From JAAFIP01 sp043766985 (GTDB lineage Bacteria > Pseudomonadota > Gammaproteobacteria > Burkholderiales > Burkholderiaceae_C), in assembly GCA_043766985.1 (NCBI GenBank), contig JAYUHM010000234.1, positions 34,504-98,503 of the forward strand: a stretch of 64,000 nt of DNA, read 5' to 3'. A program made the translations under genes and the position numbers. Shown here in pieces: positions 7,920-16,607 of the stretch (positions are counted from its first letter, which is position 1; each line of letters starts with the position of its first letter). Below the pieces are notes generated by a model, which had not been told where the DNA came from, did not search any database, and saw only the letters and a list, made by a program, of their open reading frames with translations.

Positions 7920-9098
7920 TCACCCGCGCATTGCGCGCTCCGGGGTGCCGGGGCTGATGGCGCGCTGCAAATGGGCGGGCAGTGGCGAGCCATCGGAATG
8001 CAGCACCAAGCTGGCTATGTGCTGACCACACAGTGCTGCAAAACTCAAACCGCGTGAGCCCATGGCGGTGCAGGCGTACAAGCCGGGATAGCTGGCAGGG
8101 GACACCGCGCCCACCCACGGCAAGCGCTCGCGCGTGGTGCAGCGTGTGCCCGCCCAGGCTTGCAGTTGGCCGCTGCCGTGCTGGGCCGCCAGCAGGTCGG
8201 CGGCAGCGGGGATGAGCCGCTGCAAACGCTGCAGGTTGGCCGCAATGCCTTGGGCGCTCACCCGAGGGTGCTGGGGCGTGTCGTGCTCATAGGTGGAGCC
8301 ACTCAGCCATATCTGCGCGCCGTGGGGGCCCCAAGGTATAGCAGGGATAAAGTGGCCGTTGCCATTGATGGCGCAAAACTGGTTGTCTTGCGGCGCTGGC
8401 GCCATGCCATGGGAGGGGCGGTACTGCGCCAACTCGGGCAGCAGTGCGGGCCACAGCGCTTGCCACTGGGCAGTCCACGGGCCGTACAGCACTTGACCGG
8501 CTACGGGGTGCAGTGGGGCGGCTATGGCTTGTGCGGTGGCATGGGGCACCTCGCTGGCACGCCCCAAGCCTGCCAACAATGCCTTGGCGGCGTAGGCGTT
8601 GGCCAGCACGCAGGCGTCTGCTTGGGCCAGCTCTGTGCCCACGGCGTCAAACGCTTGCCATACCGGCGCATGGCCCACGGCGCATTGCAGGCGATGCACG
8701 TGCGTACCTGCGCTGACGGTGATACGTGGATGCGCCAGCCATGCTGCCACCAGCGCGGCGGGTTTGACCCAGGCGGCGTCGGCAAACCACTGGGCCCGTG
8801 GGCCGAGTTTGCCTGCGCGCTGCAGTGCACCGCAGCGCGACCAGTCTTGGCCGCCCACCAGCAAGGTGCGGGCGGCTTGGGTGGTTGCCGCCACACCCAA
8901 GCGGCTGAGCTGGGAGACCAGGCTGTCGTCGACCGAGTGGTGTGGTGCCATCAAAGCAACGGGCAAACCAGCCGATGGTGCCGTGCTGGCCACGGCAACC
9001 GCGCTGGCCTCTAGCACCGTCACGTTACAGCCTTGCAGAGCCAGTGCGTGGGCCGTAGCGGCCCCCGCCAGGCCAGCACCAATAACTATGATTTTCAT
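7920..9098 (-). CDS. FAD-dependent oxidoreductase, MnmC C-terminal-like
   Basis: About 392 residues starting MKIIVIGAG at 9098. The dinucleotide-binding motif GAGLAGAATAHALA is at the N-terminus. Downstream features match the DAO fold of the FAD domain of MnmC, the tRNA wobble modification enzyme that demodifies cmnm5s2U34: APSAGLPVALMAPHHS, HPVAGQVLYGPW-like strands and the late motif TRERLPWVGAV, with a C-terminal GSRGLSFAAL. There is no methyltransferase half here, so it is either a standalone MnmC2 or a relative. The frame can extend upstream to 9194, but that part includes repeat-like sequence and is unlikely to be translated. Confidence 0.75.
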   Translation of the reverse strand: MKIIVIGAGLAGAATAHALALQGCNVTVLEASAVAVASTAPSAGLPVALMAPHHSVDDSLVSQLSRLGVAATTQAARTLLVGGQDWSRCGALQRAGKLGPRAQWFADAAWVKPAALVAAWLAHPRITVSAGTHVHRLQCAVGHAPVWQAFDAVGTELAQADACVLANAYAAKALLAGLGRASEVPHATAQAIAAPLHPVAGQVLYGPWTAQWQALWPALLPELAQYRPSHGMAPAPQDNQFCAINGNGHFIPAIPWGPHGAQIWLSGSTYEHDTPQHPRVSAQGIAANLQRLQRLIPAAADLLAAQHGSGQLQAWAGTRCTTRERLPWVGAVSPASYPGLYACTAMGSRGLSFAALCGQHIASLVLHSDGSPLPAHLQRAISPGTPERAMRG

Positions 9099-9144
9099 AG
9101 CTGCTACCGCAATGCTATAAAGGGCAGCAAAGGTAGTCGACGGC

Positions 9145-9417
9145 TTATTCTGTGGGCGGCACGTAGCCTTGCACCGCGTCGGCACCGGCGCCAAAAAAGT
9201 GCGCTTCCATCTGGCGGGCCAGGTACTGGCGGGCGCGCTGGTCGGCCAGGTTCAGGCGGTTCTCGTTCACCAGCATGGTTTGCTGCTTCATCCACGCGGC
9301 CCATGCCTCTTTGCTTACCTGCTGCCACAGCTTTTTGCCCAGCTCGCCCGGGTAGGGCGGAAAGTCCATGCCCTCGGCTTCTTTGCCCAGTTTGATACAG
9401 TTAACCATGCGTGCCAT
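9145..9417 (-). CDS. yggX: YggX-type Fe(II)-trafficking protein
   Basis: A 90-residue protein starting MARMVNCIKLGKEAEG, with the conserved N-terminal cysteine and the segments DFPPYPGELGKKL, WAAWMKQQTMLVNE and the C-terminal ARQYLARQMEAHFF. The whole matches the YggX family, which protects iron-sulfur clusters against oxidation and is thought to carry ferrous iron. The start was set at the ATG at 9417 because an in-frame extension to 9474 does not resemble the family. It is divergent from dsbB. Confidence 0.92.
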   Translation of the reverse strand: MARMVNCIKLGKEAEGMDFPPYPGELGKKLWQQVSKEAWAAWMKQQTMLVNENRLNLADQRARQYLARQMEAHFFGAGADAVQGYVPPTE

Positions 9418-9533
9418 GTTGGTGTCCTTCGTCTTGAATAGGAATAAAGTGATTACAAAATGTTCAATGCGCAAGCGAACCCTTGCGGGGTTTGCGTGTC
9501 CAATACCCGTATTGTCTCTTACCGGAAAACCTG

Positions 9534-10067
9534 ATGTTTAATTTTTGGAAAAACCTCACCCTCAGCAGCGGCGCTGGCCTGATAGCCCTGGCCTGCATAG
9601 GCATGCTGGTTTTTGGCCTGTACCTGCAACATGTGGTTGGTTTGGAGCCTTGCCCAATGTGTATTGTGCAGCGATACGCTCTTATTTTAGTAGCAGCTTG
9701 TGCTATATTCTGTTGGGCTAGCGGCCTAAAAGCCTCTAAAAAGCAGGGTAAAAGTACCATGCAAGCCGTGTGGGCCGGCGTGGCCGTGCTGTTTGCAGGG
9801 GGCGGCGCCTTTGTAGCAGCGCGGCAGAGTTTTTTGCAGTGGTACCCGCCCGAGGTTGTGTCGTGCGGGCGCGACTTTTACGGCATGGTCGAGACCTTCC
9901 CCCTCAAACGCGCCATTCCGATGATTTTCAAAGGCGGCGGCGACTGCTCCAAGGTGGACTGGACCTTTCTAGGCGGCTCTATTGCCAACTGGTCATTTGT
10001 GGCGTTTGTGGGAATGGGCTTGGTATTGGTTACCTTGCTGCTCAGGCGCAGAGCGGCCGCGGGCTGA
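9534..10067 (+). CDS. dsbB: Disulfide bond formation protein DsbB
   Basis: An inner-membrane quinone reductase of about 177 residues that reoxidises DsbA. Four transmembrane segments are visible. The first cysteine pair is CPMC (residues 40-43) and the second pair is in the long periplasmic loop (VVSCGRDFY and GGGDCSKVDW). The start is ATG 9534, as the upstream in-frame codons do not fit the family. Residues of about 52-64 (LVAACAIFCWASG), the end of the second helix and the cytoplasmic loop, are encoded by a copy of the dispersed repeat at 9689-9722; the repeat adds two extra cysteines to a redox protein. Confidence 0.92.
   Translation: MFNFWKNLTLSSGAGLIALACIGMLVFGLYLQHVVGLEPCPMCIVQRYALILVAACAIFCWASGLKASKKQGKSTMQAVWAGVAVLFAGGGAFVAARQSFLQWYPPEVVSCGRDFYGMVETFPLKRAIPMIFKGGGDCSKVDWTFLGGSIANWSFVAFVGMGLVLVTLLLRRRAAAG
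9689..9722 (+). repeat. Dispersed repeat, copy D, in frame inside dsbB
   Basis: One of the best-conserved copies: AGCAGCTTGTGCTATATTC then TGTTGGGCTAGC. It is translated in dsbB as VAACAIFCWAS without breaking the frame. Confidence 0.85.
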
Positions 10068-10109
10068 GCGTTGCCTCGCGGCAAGCACACAGGCCCTGCT
10101 GCCAAGGGC

Positions 10110-10979
10110 TTACGCTTCGTCCACCACGGTATTGGCCAGCGTGCCAATGCCTTCAATCTCTACCTCAATGCGGTCACCCGCCTTCATAAACACCGGCGGT
10201 GTGCGCGCATAGCCCACACCAGACGGCGTACCCATGGCAATCACGTCGCCGGACTCCAGCGTCATCACTTCACTGAGCCAGCACAGGGTTTGAATCACCG
10301 GGAACATCTTGTTGCCGGTGTTATCACTCTGCATGACCTTGCCATTCAGGCGCGATTCGATGTGCAAACCCGCAGCGCCAGCGGGCAGGGCGCTGGCAGG
10401 CACCATGCCGGGGCCAAAAGCGCCGGTGCCGTCAAAGTTTTTGCCAATCGTCCACTGCGTGGTTTTGCGCTGGTAGTCGCGCAGCGAGCCATCGTTAAAG
10501 CACGAGTAGCCAGCCACGGCTTGCAAGGCGTTGGCGGGTGTGAGGTGGCGTGCGCGTTTGCCGATGATGACGGCCAGCTCGGCTTCGTAATCCAGTTTGT
10601 CTGACACCCTGGGGCGCAGCATGGGGGCCTCATGCGCGATGAGGGACGAGCTGACGCGCAGGAAAAAGCTGGGGTAGGTAGGCGGTGCGTTGCCGCCTTC
10701 TTTGGCGTGTTCGGCGTAGTTCAGGCCCAGGCAGATGATCTTCCCGGGGCTATGGATGGGCATGAGCCATTGCACGGCGTTCAGTGCCAGGTGGGCCGAG
10801 GCGGGGGCTGATTGGGCGGCCTGCACTGCGCTGGTCATGGCGCTTTCGCCGAGCTTGATCAGGGCGAGCAGGTCGCGCGGCAAGACGGGTGCGGCGATGC
10901 TCAGGTCGATCAGTTGCTTGGCTATGACAAAGCCGAGGCGGGGTTGGGAGTCATCGGGTTTAAGAAATTGGACAAACAT
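10110..10979 (-). CDS. Fumarylacetoacetate hydrolase (FAH) family protein
   Basis: A 289-residue protein with the FAH fold C-terminal domain. The motif GLNYAEHAKE (about residue 85 on), the metal-binding acid pair in LDYEAELAVIIGK, CFNDGSLRDYQ and the late GDVIAMGTPSGVGYAR are all typical. Members cleave carbon-carbon bonds or decarboxylate/hydrate catabolic keto acids (for example 2-hydroxyhepta-diene-dioate isomerase, acylpyruvase). The exact substrate is not clear. The start is ATG 10979. It converges with dsbB. Confidence 0.88.
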   Translation of the reverse strand: MFVQFLKPDDSQPRLGFVIAKQLIDLSIAAPVLPRDLLALIKLGESAMTSAVQAAQSAPASAHLALNAVQWLMPIHSPGKIICLGLNYAEHAKEGGNAPPTYPSFFLRVSSSLIAHEAPMLRPRVSDKLDYEAELAVIIGKRARHLTPANALQAVAGYSCFNDGSLRDYQRKTTQWTIGKNFDGTGAFGPGMVPASALPAGAAGLHIESRLNGKVMQSDNTGNKMFPVIQTLCWLSEVMTLESGDVIAMGTPSGVGYARTPPVFMKAGDRIEVEIEGIGTLANTVVDEA

Positions 10980-11150
10980 GTTGATCGGATGATAAGTTGA
11001 AGGTCAATAAGCTTGTTGAGTATCAGGCCGCGCGCGGCAGGGGTTGATCGTAAAAACCCCTAGGTGTGCCGCAAAACGAATGCACAGGGGGTTGGGCTGC
11101 ACTGGCGTTATTGCCTTTGCTGGGCCTGCTGGGCCTGCTGGAGCTGCGGC

Positions 11151-11915
11151 TCAGGGTGCGGGTGCGCTGATCCAGTCGGTGATTGTTTTTACCGCTTGCG
11201 CTTCCATGCCAATAAAGCCGTGCCAGTGCATGGCCTCGCATTCGTCGCCGCGCGGGTCGCTGCCGCCCCGCAAGATCAGCAGCTTTTTTACACGCGCTTC
11301 TTTCAAGCCGTCGATGATATTGCTCGCCTCGTGAGGGCGCGTTACTCTGCAACTGTCATTGGCGTGTGATACCACCAGCACGGGTTGGGTGATGTCGGCA
11401 ATCCTCTGGCGCGGCACGCTGGTGGGCGTGTTGTAGGCGGTATACGCTGCGGTCAGCACAACGCCATCAACCTCAGCGCCCAAGGCTATGGCCGCCGCAG
11501 CTGCGGAGATGGTGCCCTGGCTGGTGCCCAGTAGCCACATTGGCAGGCCGTTACGCGCCTTGAGGTGGCGAATCACCGCCGCAATGTCTTGTACATGCTC
11601 GGCGCTGGCGCGTTTGGTCGGGTCAAGCTGGCGCATGTCGCTGGCGTTGCCGAGCAGAGCCACGTGAAACCCTGCCTGGGCAAAATAATCGCGGCTGCGA
11701 ATCAAAAAATTGTTGGACTGCGGCGCGCCGCCCTTCAAACCAATGCCGCCCGCGCCGCCACTAAACAGCAGCAGATTGGCCTTGGCGTTGTCCCGCTGCA
11801 TCCACCAATAGCCCGAGGTGATGCCAGAGCGGGTGCTGATGCTTACATAGTCGTCTGCTGCTGCAGCCAGGCTGCACGCCAGCGCTAAAGTAAATGCGAG
11901 AACCCGTTTGAGCAT
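11151..11915 (-). CDS. Exported alpha/beta hydrolase
   Basis: A 254-residue protein with a signal peptide (MLKRVLAFTLALACSLAAAA). The nucleophile elbow is GTSQGT (about residues 138-143), the acid is probably the aspartate in VSHANDSC and the histidine that in MHWHGF near the C-terminus, so the catalytic triad seems complete. LLLFSGGAGGIGL near the front would form the oxyanion region. The substrate is unknown. The stop is about 170 bp from the FAH gene start, and the start is 4 bp past the argA stop, so it is likely co-transcribed with argA. Confidence 0.8.
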   Translation of the reverse strand: MLKRVLAFTLALACSLAAAADDYVSISTRSGITSGYWWMQRDNAKANLLLFSGGAGGIGLKGGAPQSNNFLIRSRDYFAQAGFHVALLGNASDMRQLDPTKRASAEHVQDIAAVIRHLKARNGLPMWLLGTSQGTISAAAAAIALGAEVDGVVLTAAYTAYNTPTSVPRQRIADITQPVLVVSHANDSCRVTRPHEASNIIDGLKEARVKKLLILRGGSDPRGDECEAMHWHGFIGMEAQAVKTITDWISAPAP

Positions 11916-11919
11916 AGGC

Positions 11920-13266
11920 TTAAAGCTTCTTCACCAACACCTGGCTCTTGCGGTCCCAGTTGTACTTGCGCTTACGCGCCTCGGGCAACCAGTCGGGGTC
12001 TACCTGCGCAAAACCGCGTTTGATAAACCAGTGCATGGTGCGGGTGGTCAGCACAAACATGCTGTCCAGCCCCGCAGCTTTGGCGCGCTGTTCAACGCGT
12101 TTTAGCAACTTTTCACCATCGCCTTGCGACTGCGACTGTGGCGACACCGTCAGCGCTGCCATCTCAGCGGTGCGCGCCTCGGGGTAGGGGTACAGCGCCG
12201 CGCAGCCAAAAATCACACCGTCGTGTTCGATGATGCTGTAGTTGGTAATGTCGCGCTCAATCTCGGTACGGTCGCGCTTGACCAAGGTGCCGTCGCGTTC
12301 AAACGGCTCGATCAGTTGCAGCACGCCGCCCACGTCGTCGGGTGTGGCTTCTCTGAGCGATTCGAGTTTTTCGTCCACCACCATGGTGCCGATGCCATCG
12401 TGCACATACACCTCCAGCAGCAGCGCGCCGTCGGTGGCAAAGGGCAATATGTGGCTGCGTTCTACGCCACTTTTGCAGGCCTTAACGCAGTGCTGCAAAT
12501 AAAACGCGGTGTCGGTGGGTAGCTGCGCGCTGGGCAGGGCGGCCAGCATTTTTTCGGCGGCAGCCAGCGGCAGTTCGGTGTCAATCGGGTTATCTTCACT
12601 CAGGGGTTGAGAGGTGTCCAATGCCAGGCCGGGAATTTCCGTTAAAAATATCAGCTTGTCAGCCTGCAAAGCCGTGGCAACCGAGGTGGCCACTTCTTCC
12701 ATCGTCAGGTTAAACGCCTCGCCCGTGGGGGAGAAGCCAAACGGCGACAGAAGCACCATGGCGCCCATGTCCAGCGTGCGCATAATGCCCGCCGTGTCTA
12801 CCTTGCGCACCAGTCCGCTGTGCATAAAATCCACGCCATCCACAATGCCCACAGGCCGGGCGGTAATAAAGTTGCCGCTCATTACGCGTACCGTAGCGCC
12901 AGCCATAGGCGTGTTGGGCAGGCCCTGGCTAAACGCGGCCTCAATCTCGTAGCGCAGTTGGCCCGCAGCTTCTTGCGCGCAGTCCAGCGCCACGCTGTCG
13001 GTAATGCGAATGCCGTGCGAATATTTAGGGGTGTGGCCCTTGGCGGCCAACTGCTCATTTACCTGCGGCCTAAAGCCATGCACCAGCACAATCTTCACGC
13101 CCATGCTCTGGATCAGCGCCAAGTCTTGCGCAATGGTCGTCAGCTTGCCCGCCGCTATCGCCTCGCCACACACCGCCACCACAAAGGTTTTGCCACGGTG
13201 CATGTGAATGTAGGGCGCAACAGAGCGAAACCAGGGAACGAAGGTGAAGTTGAAGACGGTGGACAT
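11920..13266 (-). CDS. argA: Amino-acid N-acetyltransferase (N-acetylglutamate synthase)
   Basis: A 448-residue ArgA-type enzyme, the first step of arginine synthesis. The N-terminal two-thirds is an amino-acid-kinase-like domain (FVVAVCGEAIAAGK, VLVHGFRPQVNE, GATVRVMSGNFI) that in this family binds the feedback inhibitor arginine. The C-terminal third is a GNAT acetyltransferase with an acetyl-CoA loop of the type SQSQGDGEKLL and LTTRTMHWFIKRGF. Length and order agree with proteobacterial ArgA. The start is ATG 13266. Confidence 0.95.
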   Translation of the reverse strand: MSTVFNFTFVPWFRSVAPYIHMHRGKTFVVAVCGEAIAAGKLTTIAQDLALIQSMGVKIVLVHGFRPQVNEQLAAKGHTPKYSHGIRITDSVALDCAQEAAGQLRYEIEAAFSQGLPNTPMAGATVRVMSGNFITARPVGIVDGVDFMHSGLVRKVDTAGIMRTLDMGAMVLLSPFGFSPTGEAFNLTMEEVATSVATALQADKLIFLTEIPGLALDTSQPLSEDNPIDTELPLAAAEKMLAALPSAQLPTDTAFYLQHCVKACKSGVERSHILPFATDGALLLEVYVHDGIGTMVVDEKLESLREATPDDVGGVLQLIEPFERDGTLVKRDRTEIERDITNYSIIEHDGVIFGCAALYPYPEARTAEMAALTVSPQSQSQGDGEKLLKRVEQRAKAAGLDSMFVLTTRTMHWFIKRGFAQVDPDWLPEARKRKYNWDRKSQVLVKKL

Positions 13267-13463
13267 GCGGTTTTACTAAAAAATTAGGGCGGCTCAAAAC
13301 AGACTAGCCTTAACTGTAACCTAGCTCTTTGTGTTGCACCATAAGCACGGGTGCCAGCGGCTAATTCCGACTGTTGCGTACGATTATTGCAAGGTAGGCC
13401 GCGCGCCCCGGCAAGCGCCGCCATAATTGGTCTTAACTAACAACACACAGATGGGGTGACAGT

Positions 13464-14366
13464 ATGAACGCAGGGGTTTTCAAGTCAATCATGCCAGCAT
13501 GCGCGGCGCTGCTGCTCATTACCGGGTGCAGCTCCATGCCGCTGCCAAAAGGTGCCGCCAGCCAGGCTGAAGCCCTTGCGCTGTTAGAGCAATCACAGCA
13601 AGCACACGGTAAAGCCGCATTTGCGGCCATCAAAGACATCAACGTCAGCTACACTGGCAAGTGGTTTGACCTGATTACGCGTATTCAACCCGCCATCACT
13701 GACACCGCGTTTCGCCAGACTTCGCAAGAGCGTATGCTGATGGGCGACAGCCTGATTGCACAAATCCACAGCGGCAAGGGTGGTGAAAAAACGGTGATGG
13801 AAGACCGGCGCCAAGTAGCCATCTGGTACAACCAACAGCCGCATACCAGCCCAGGGCAAATGGCAGCGTCGCACCTGGTGCTGCATGCATACCAAATATT
13901 TTTATACCCCGCGTTTTATGTGCAGCGTGCTAGCGTGCTAGAACTGGCAGGGAGCAGTGTGGTGGGTGGGCGCGACTGCGACAACCTGCTGGCGGTGTTG
14001 CGCCCTAGCATAGGCAACTCGGTGGAGGACAAGGCGCTACTGTGCATTGACCGACAAGACAAGCTGGTGCGCCGCGTGTGGATCACGCTTGAAGGCTCTG
14101 AGCCCAGCAAGGGCGCGGTGGTGAGCGTGGTGCACGACAAATTTGTCGAAGTGGGCGGGGTAAAGTGGCCAACGCACTTTTATGAAACGGTGGTCAAGCC
14201 GTTTGCAGGCTTGCCAGCGCATGATTTTTCTTTGTCGGGCCTGGATATTAACCGTGGCCTGAGCAAAGCGGATTTTAAAGATGGCAAGTGGTCTGACAAA
14301 GCGGCCAAGCCAGCGGCTACGCTGCCTACTCTCCCTACTCGGGATACTTATCTCTCGGTTGACTAG
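13464..14366 (+). CDS. Lipoprotein of unknown function
   Basis: A 300-residue protein with a lipoprotein signal: hydrophobic segment followed by the lipobox LITGCSS (cysteine at about residue 22). The mature part contains conserved-looking YTGKWFDLITRIQP and a C-terminal segment KWPTHFYETV that suggests a beta-rich outer-membrane-associated fold, but I do not recognise the family. It is monocistronic and converges with the Bug/aldolase pair. The start is ATG 13464. Confidence 0.7.
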   Translation: MNAGVFKSIMPACAALLLITGCSSMPLPKGAASQAEALALLEQSQQAHGKAAFAAIKDINVSYTGKWFDLITRIQPAITDTAFRQTSQERMLMGDSLIAQIHSGKGGEKTVMEDRRQVAIWYNQQPHTSPGQMAASHLVLHAYQIFLYPAFYVQRASVLELAGSSVVGGRDCDNLLAVLRPSIGNSVEDKALLCIDRQDKLVRRVWITLEGSEPSKGAVVSVVHDKFVEVGGVKWPTHFYETVVKPFAGLPAHDFSLSGLDINRGLSKADFKDGKWSDKAAKPAATLPTLPTRDTYLSVD

Positions 14367-14391
14367 CGCGGCGAAAACACTGCCAGATCAA

Positions 14392-15363
14392 TTATTCGGC
14401 TTTGATATTGGCCGATTTAGCCAGCTGTGCGTAGCGTGCCAGATCGGTCTTGATCAGGTTGGCCAAATCGGTGGCGTTGCCGCTCAGTGGCTCAATGCCC
14501 GCCGTGGAGAGTATTTCTTTGGTCGCGGGGTCGGCCATCACTTTTTGCACATCGGCGTAGATGCGTGTCACCACGTCGGCGGGCATATTGGCCGGGCCCA
14601 TCAGGGCGTACCAGATAGAGAAATTGAGCGGCTTGAGGCCTTGCTCCTCAAAGCTGGCGGCGTTGGGAAGCAGTGCGTAACGGCTGGCGGTAGACACACC
14701 CACCGCATTGAGCTTGTCCGATTTTACGTGCGGTGCCGCCAGATTGGCGCTCAAAATAGCCAACTGCACCTGGCCGCCCAACACATCAGTTAGCCCTGGT
14801 GCGCAGCCTTTGTAGCCCACATGCGCGGCACTTACCTTGGCCTGCTGCTTTACCAGCTCCATCACAAAGTGCTGCGGTGTGCCCTGGCCGCAGGAGCCGT
14901 AGTTGAGCGCGTTGGGGTTGGCGTTGGAATAGTTCACCAAGTCTTTGAGGTTCTTGATGTCGGTAGCCGGGTGCGCCACCAAGGCAATCGGCGTCAGGCC
15001 CAGCAGCATGATGGGTGTGAGGTCTTTTTCGGGCGAATAGTTCAGCTTGCCCGATACCGCAGGGTTGACCACCATGGTGCTGTTTTGCAGCAGAAGGGTG
15101 TAGCCATCAGCGGGTGATTTGACTACCGCCTCGGTGCCAATATTGCCCGAAGCCCCTGCGCGGTTGTCCACGGCAATGCCCTGGCCCCACAGCGTTTGCA
15201 GGCGTGCGCCTATCTGCCGCGCCAGCACGTCAGACCCGCCGCCGCTGCCATAAGGCACAATAATTTTGACAGGGCGCGAAGGGTAGGCCTGCGCCCACGC
15301 GATAGAGGTTACGCAACTTGCAGCCAACACACTGGCATGTAAAAGTGATGATAATAATTTCAT
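14392..15363 (-). CDS. Bug-family (TTT) periplasmic solute-binding protein
   Basis: About 323 residues from the ATG at 15363. A signal peptide (MKLLSSLLHASV to WAQA) is followed by the Bug pattern YPSRPVKIIVPYGSGGGSD, VDNRAGASGNIGTE, YGSCGQGTPQHFVMEL and HVGYKGCAPGLTDVLGGQVQ. The start codon lies 2 bp after the stop of the class II aldolase-like gene, so the two are translated together and the ligand may be the substrate of that enzyme, perhaps a hydroxy acid. No transporter membrane genes are near. Confidence 0.9.
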   Translation of the reverse strand: MKLLSSLLHASVLAASCVTSIAWAQAYPSRPVKIIVPYGSGGGSDVLARQIGARLQTLWGQGIAVDNRAGASGNIGTEAVVKSPADGYTLLLQNSTMVVNPAVSGKLNYSPEKDLTPIMLLGLTPIALVAHPATDIKNLKDLVNYSNANPNALNYGSCGQGTPQHFVMELVKQQAKVSAAHVGYKGCAPGLTDVLGGQVQLAILSANLAAPHVKSDKLNAVGVSTASRYALLPNAASFEEQGLKPLNFSIWYALMGPANMPADVVTRIYADVQKVMADPATKEILSTAGIEPLSGNATDLANLIKTDLARYAQLAKSANIKAE

Positions 15364-15365
15364 GA

Positions 15366-16085
15366 TTAAGCGGTTTGTAAAGTCAATTCTTGCACCCACA
15401 GGTCCCACGCGCGCACCACTTGCCCTTCGGTAGACGCTTGTGCCAATGCGGCTTCCTCGTCGTTTAAAAAGTTAACATCGTCCAGTACGGCTGCCTGCAA
15501 TTGCAGCTTGGCGTTCACCTCGGCGTATATGGCGCGGTATACCGCCAGTTCAATCGACTCCGCCACGGTGGTCGAGCCGTGACCGCGCATCAGCACGCAG
15601 GGGTGCTTGCCCAAGGCTTGCGCCAGCGAACGGCCAATGTTGGCATCGCGGATCAGCATGTCTGTGTTGCCATGCGCCTGCCGTATGTCAAACAAGGACA
15701 CCCCGGCGCCCAAAAAGCCGCTCATGTGAAAGATGGGCCGCAGCCGCTGGCCACTCACACCAAACGGAATCACACTTTGCGAATGGCTATGCACAATCGA
15801 CACCACATCGGGCCGCGCTTTGTAAATCTCGCTGTGGATAAACCGTTCCAGATACGGCCGCTGGCCCGACGTACTCGCGTCAGTACCGTCCATGTCATAG
15901 GTTTGTATGTCCTGCGCCCGCACCAAGCCGGGCGCACGGTTGCACGAGAGTAAAAAATGCGCAGGCGACGCGCTGTGCCGCACACTGATATGGCCAAAAC
16001 CATCCACTATGCCATGCTTGTACAGGATGTGGTTCGCGGTTACCAGCTTATCTATTAACGTTTTATCAGCTTGGGGTATTGTCAT
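15366..16085 (-). CDS. Class II aldolase/adducin family protein
   Basis: A 239-residue protein starting MTIPQADKTLIDKL. It has the family's metal-binding histidines: FGHISVRH at the front, IVHSHSQSVIPFG in the middle and MRGHGSTTVAESIE later, with the sugar-binding NRAPGLV segment. These enzymes act as fuculose/ribulose phosphate aldolases or as decarboxylases of 3-oxo acids; here the substrate is unknown. It is coupled to the downstream Bug protein, which suggests uptake and breakdown of one compound. Confidence 0.88.
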   Translation of the reverse strand: MTIPQADKTLIDKLVTANHILYKHGIVDGFGHISVRHSASPAHFLLSCNRAPGLVRAQDIQTYDMDGTDASTSGQRPYLERFIHSEIYKARPDVVSIVHSHSQSVIPFGVSGQRLRPIFHMSGFLGAGVSLFDIRQAHGNTDMLIRDANIGRSLAQALGKHPCVLMRGHGSTTVAESIELAVYRAIYAEVNAKLQLQAAVLDDVNFLNDEEAALAQASTEGQVVRAWDLWVQELTLQTA

Positions 16086-16201
16086 GCGGTGGTGCCTAAT
16101 GCTTGTATACAGCAAGCATAGCACTGGCCAAAAATCGCAGCTTGCCCCACCCCATGCCAGGCCGAATCACTTTGGCAGTCACGCCCAACCGCCGCGCTCT
16201 G

Positions 16202-16558
16202 CTAGCGTGTGGGCACTGGCTCCCACCAGTGCGTGAAGGTAGGCTCCGCGCTGGTGCGCAGCGAGCGAAGGTATGCGGTGAGGTTTTGTATGTCAAGGGT
16301 TGTCAGCTTTGGATAGGCCGGCATGCCCTTTTCTTTTCCTTGGCGTATGGCTTCGCTGACGTCTCCAAGATCGGCGCCCTCGCGCCTGAAAGCGGGACCC
16401 ATGCCGCCTCCGCCGCGGCCACCGTGGCAGCCGTAGCAATTTTGCTCAAGGTAAACGCGCCGCCCCTCTTCAGCTGGGCCCAATGCCGATGCCATCGTTG
16501 TAGTCAGCACCAGGCCGAGGCCAGCCACCGATTGAAAAATTCTTAACTTGACTTGCAT
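16202..16558 (-). CDS. Cytochrome c, class I (XoxG/ExaB-like position)
   Basis: A 118-residue exported c-type cytochrome. The signal peptide runs to about residue 25 (TTTMASALG), the haem motif is CYGCH (residues 41-45), and the axial methionine is probably in KEKGMPAYP. A glycine-rich stretch (GGRGGGGMGP) follows the haem site. It is the last gene of a leftward three-gene set with the PQQ dehydrogenase and the periplasmic-binding protein, the arrangement of xoxF-xoxJ-xoxG, so it probably takes electrons from the dehydrogenase. Confidence 0.85.
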   Translation of the reverse strand: MQVKLRIFQSVAGLGLVLTTTMASALGPAEEGRRVYLEQNCYGCHGGRGGGGMGPAFRREGADLGDVSEAIRQGKEKGMPAYPKLTTLDIQNLTAYLRSLRTSAEPTFTHWWEPVPTR

Positions 16559-16607
16559 TTCAAACTCCTTTTGATGTCATGGTATTACCCGGCAGTTCAG
16601 GCACCGC

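Noticed and set aside
9096..9130. Repeat-like sequence before the MnmC-like start codon
   Set aside because: ATAGCTGCT is followed by too many differences; possibly a decayed copy, not counted.
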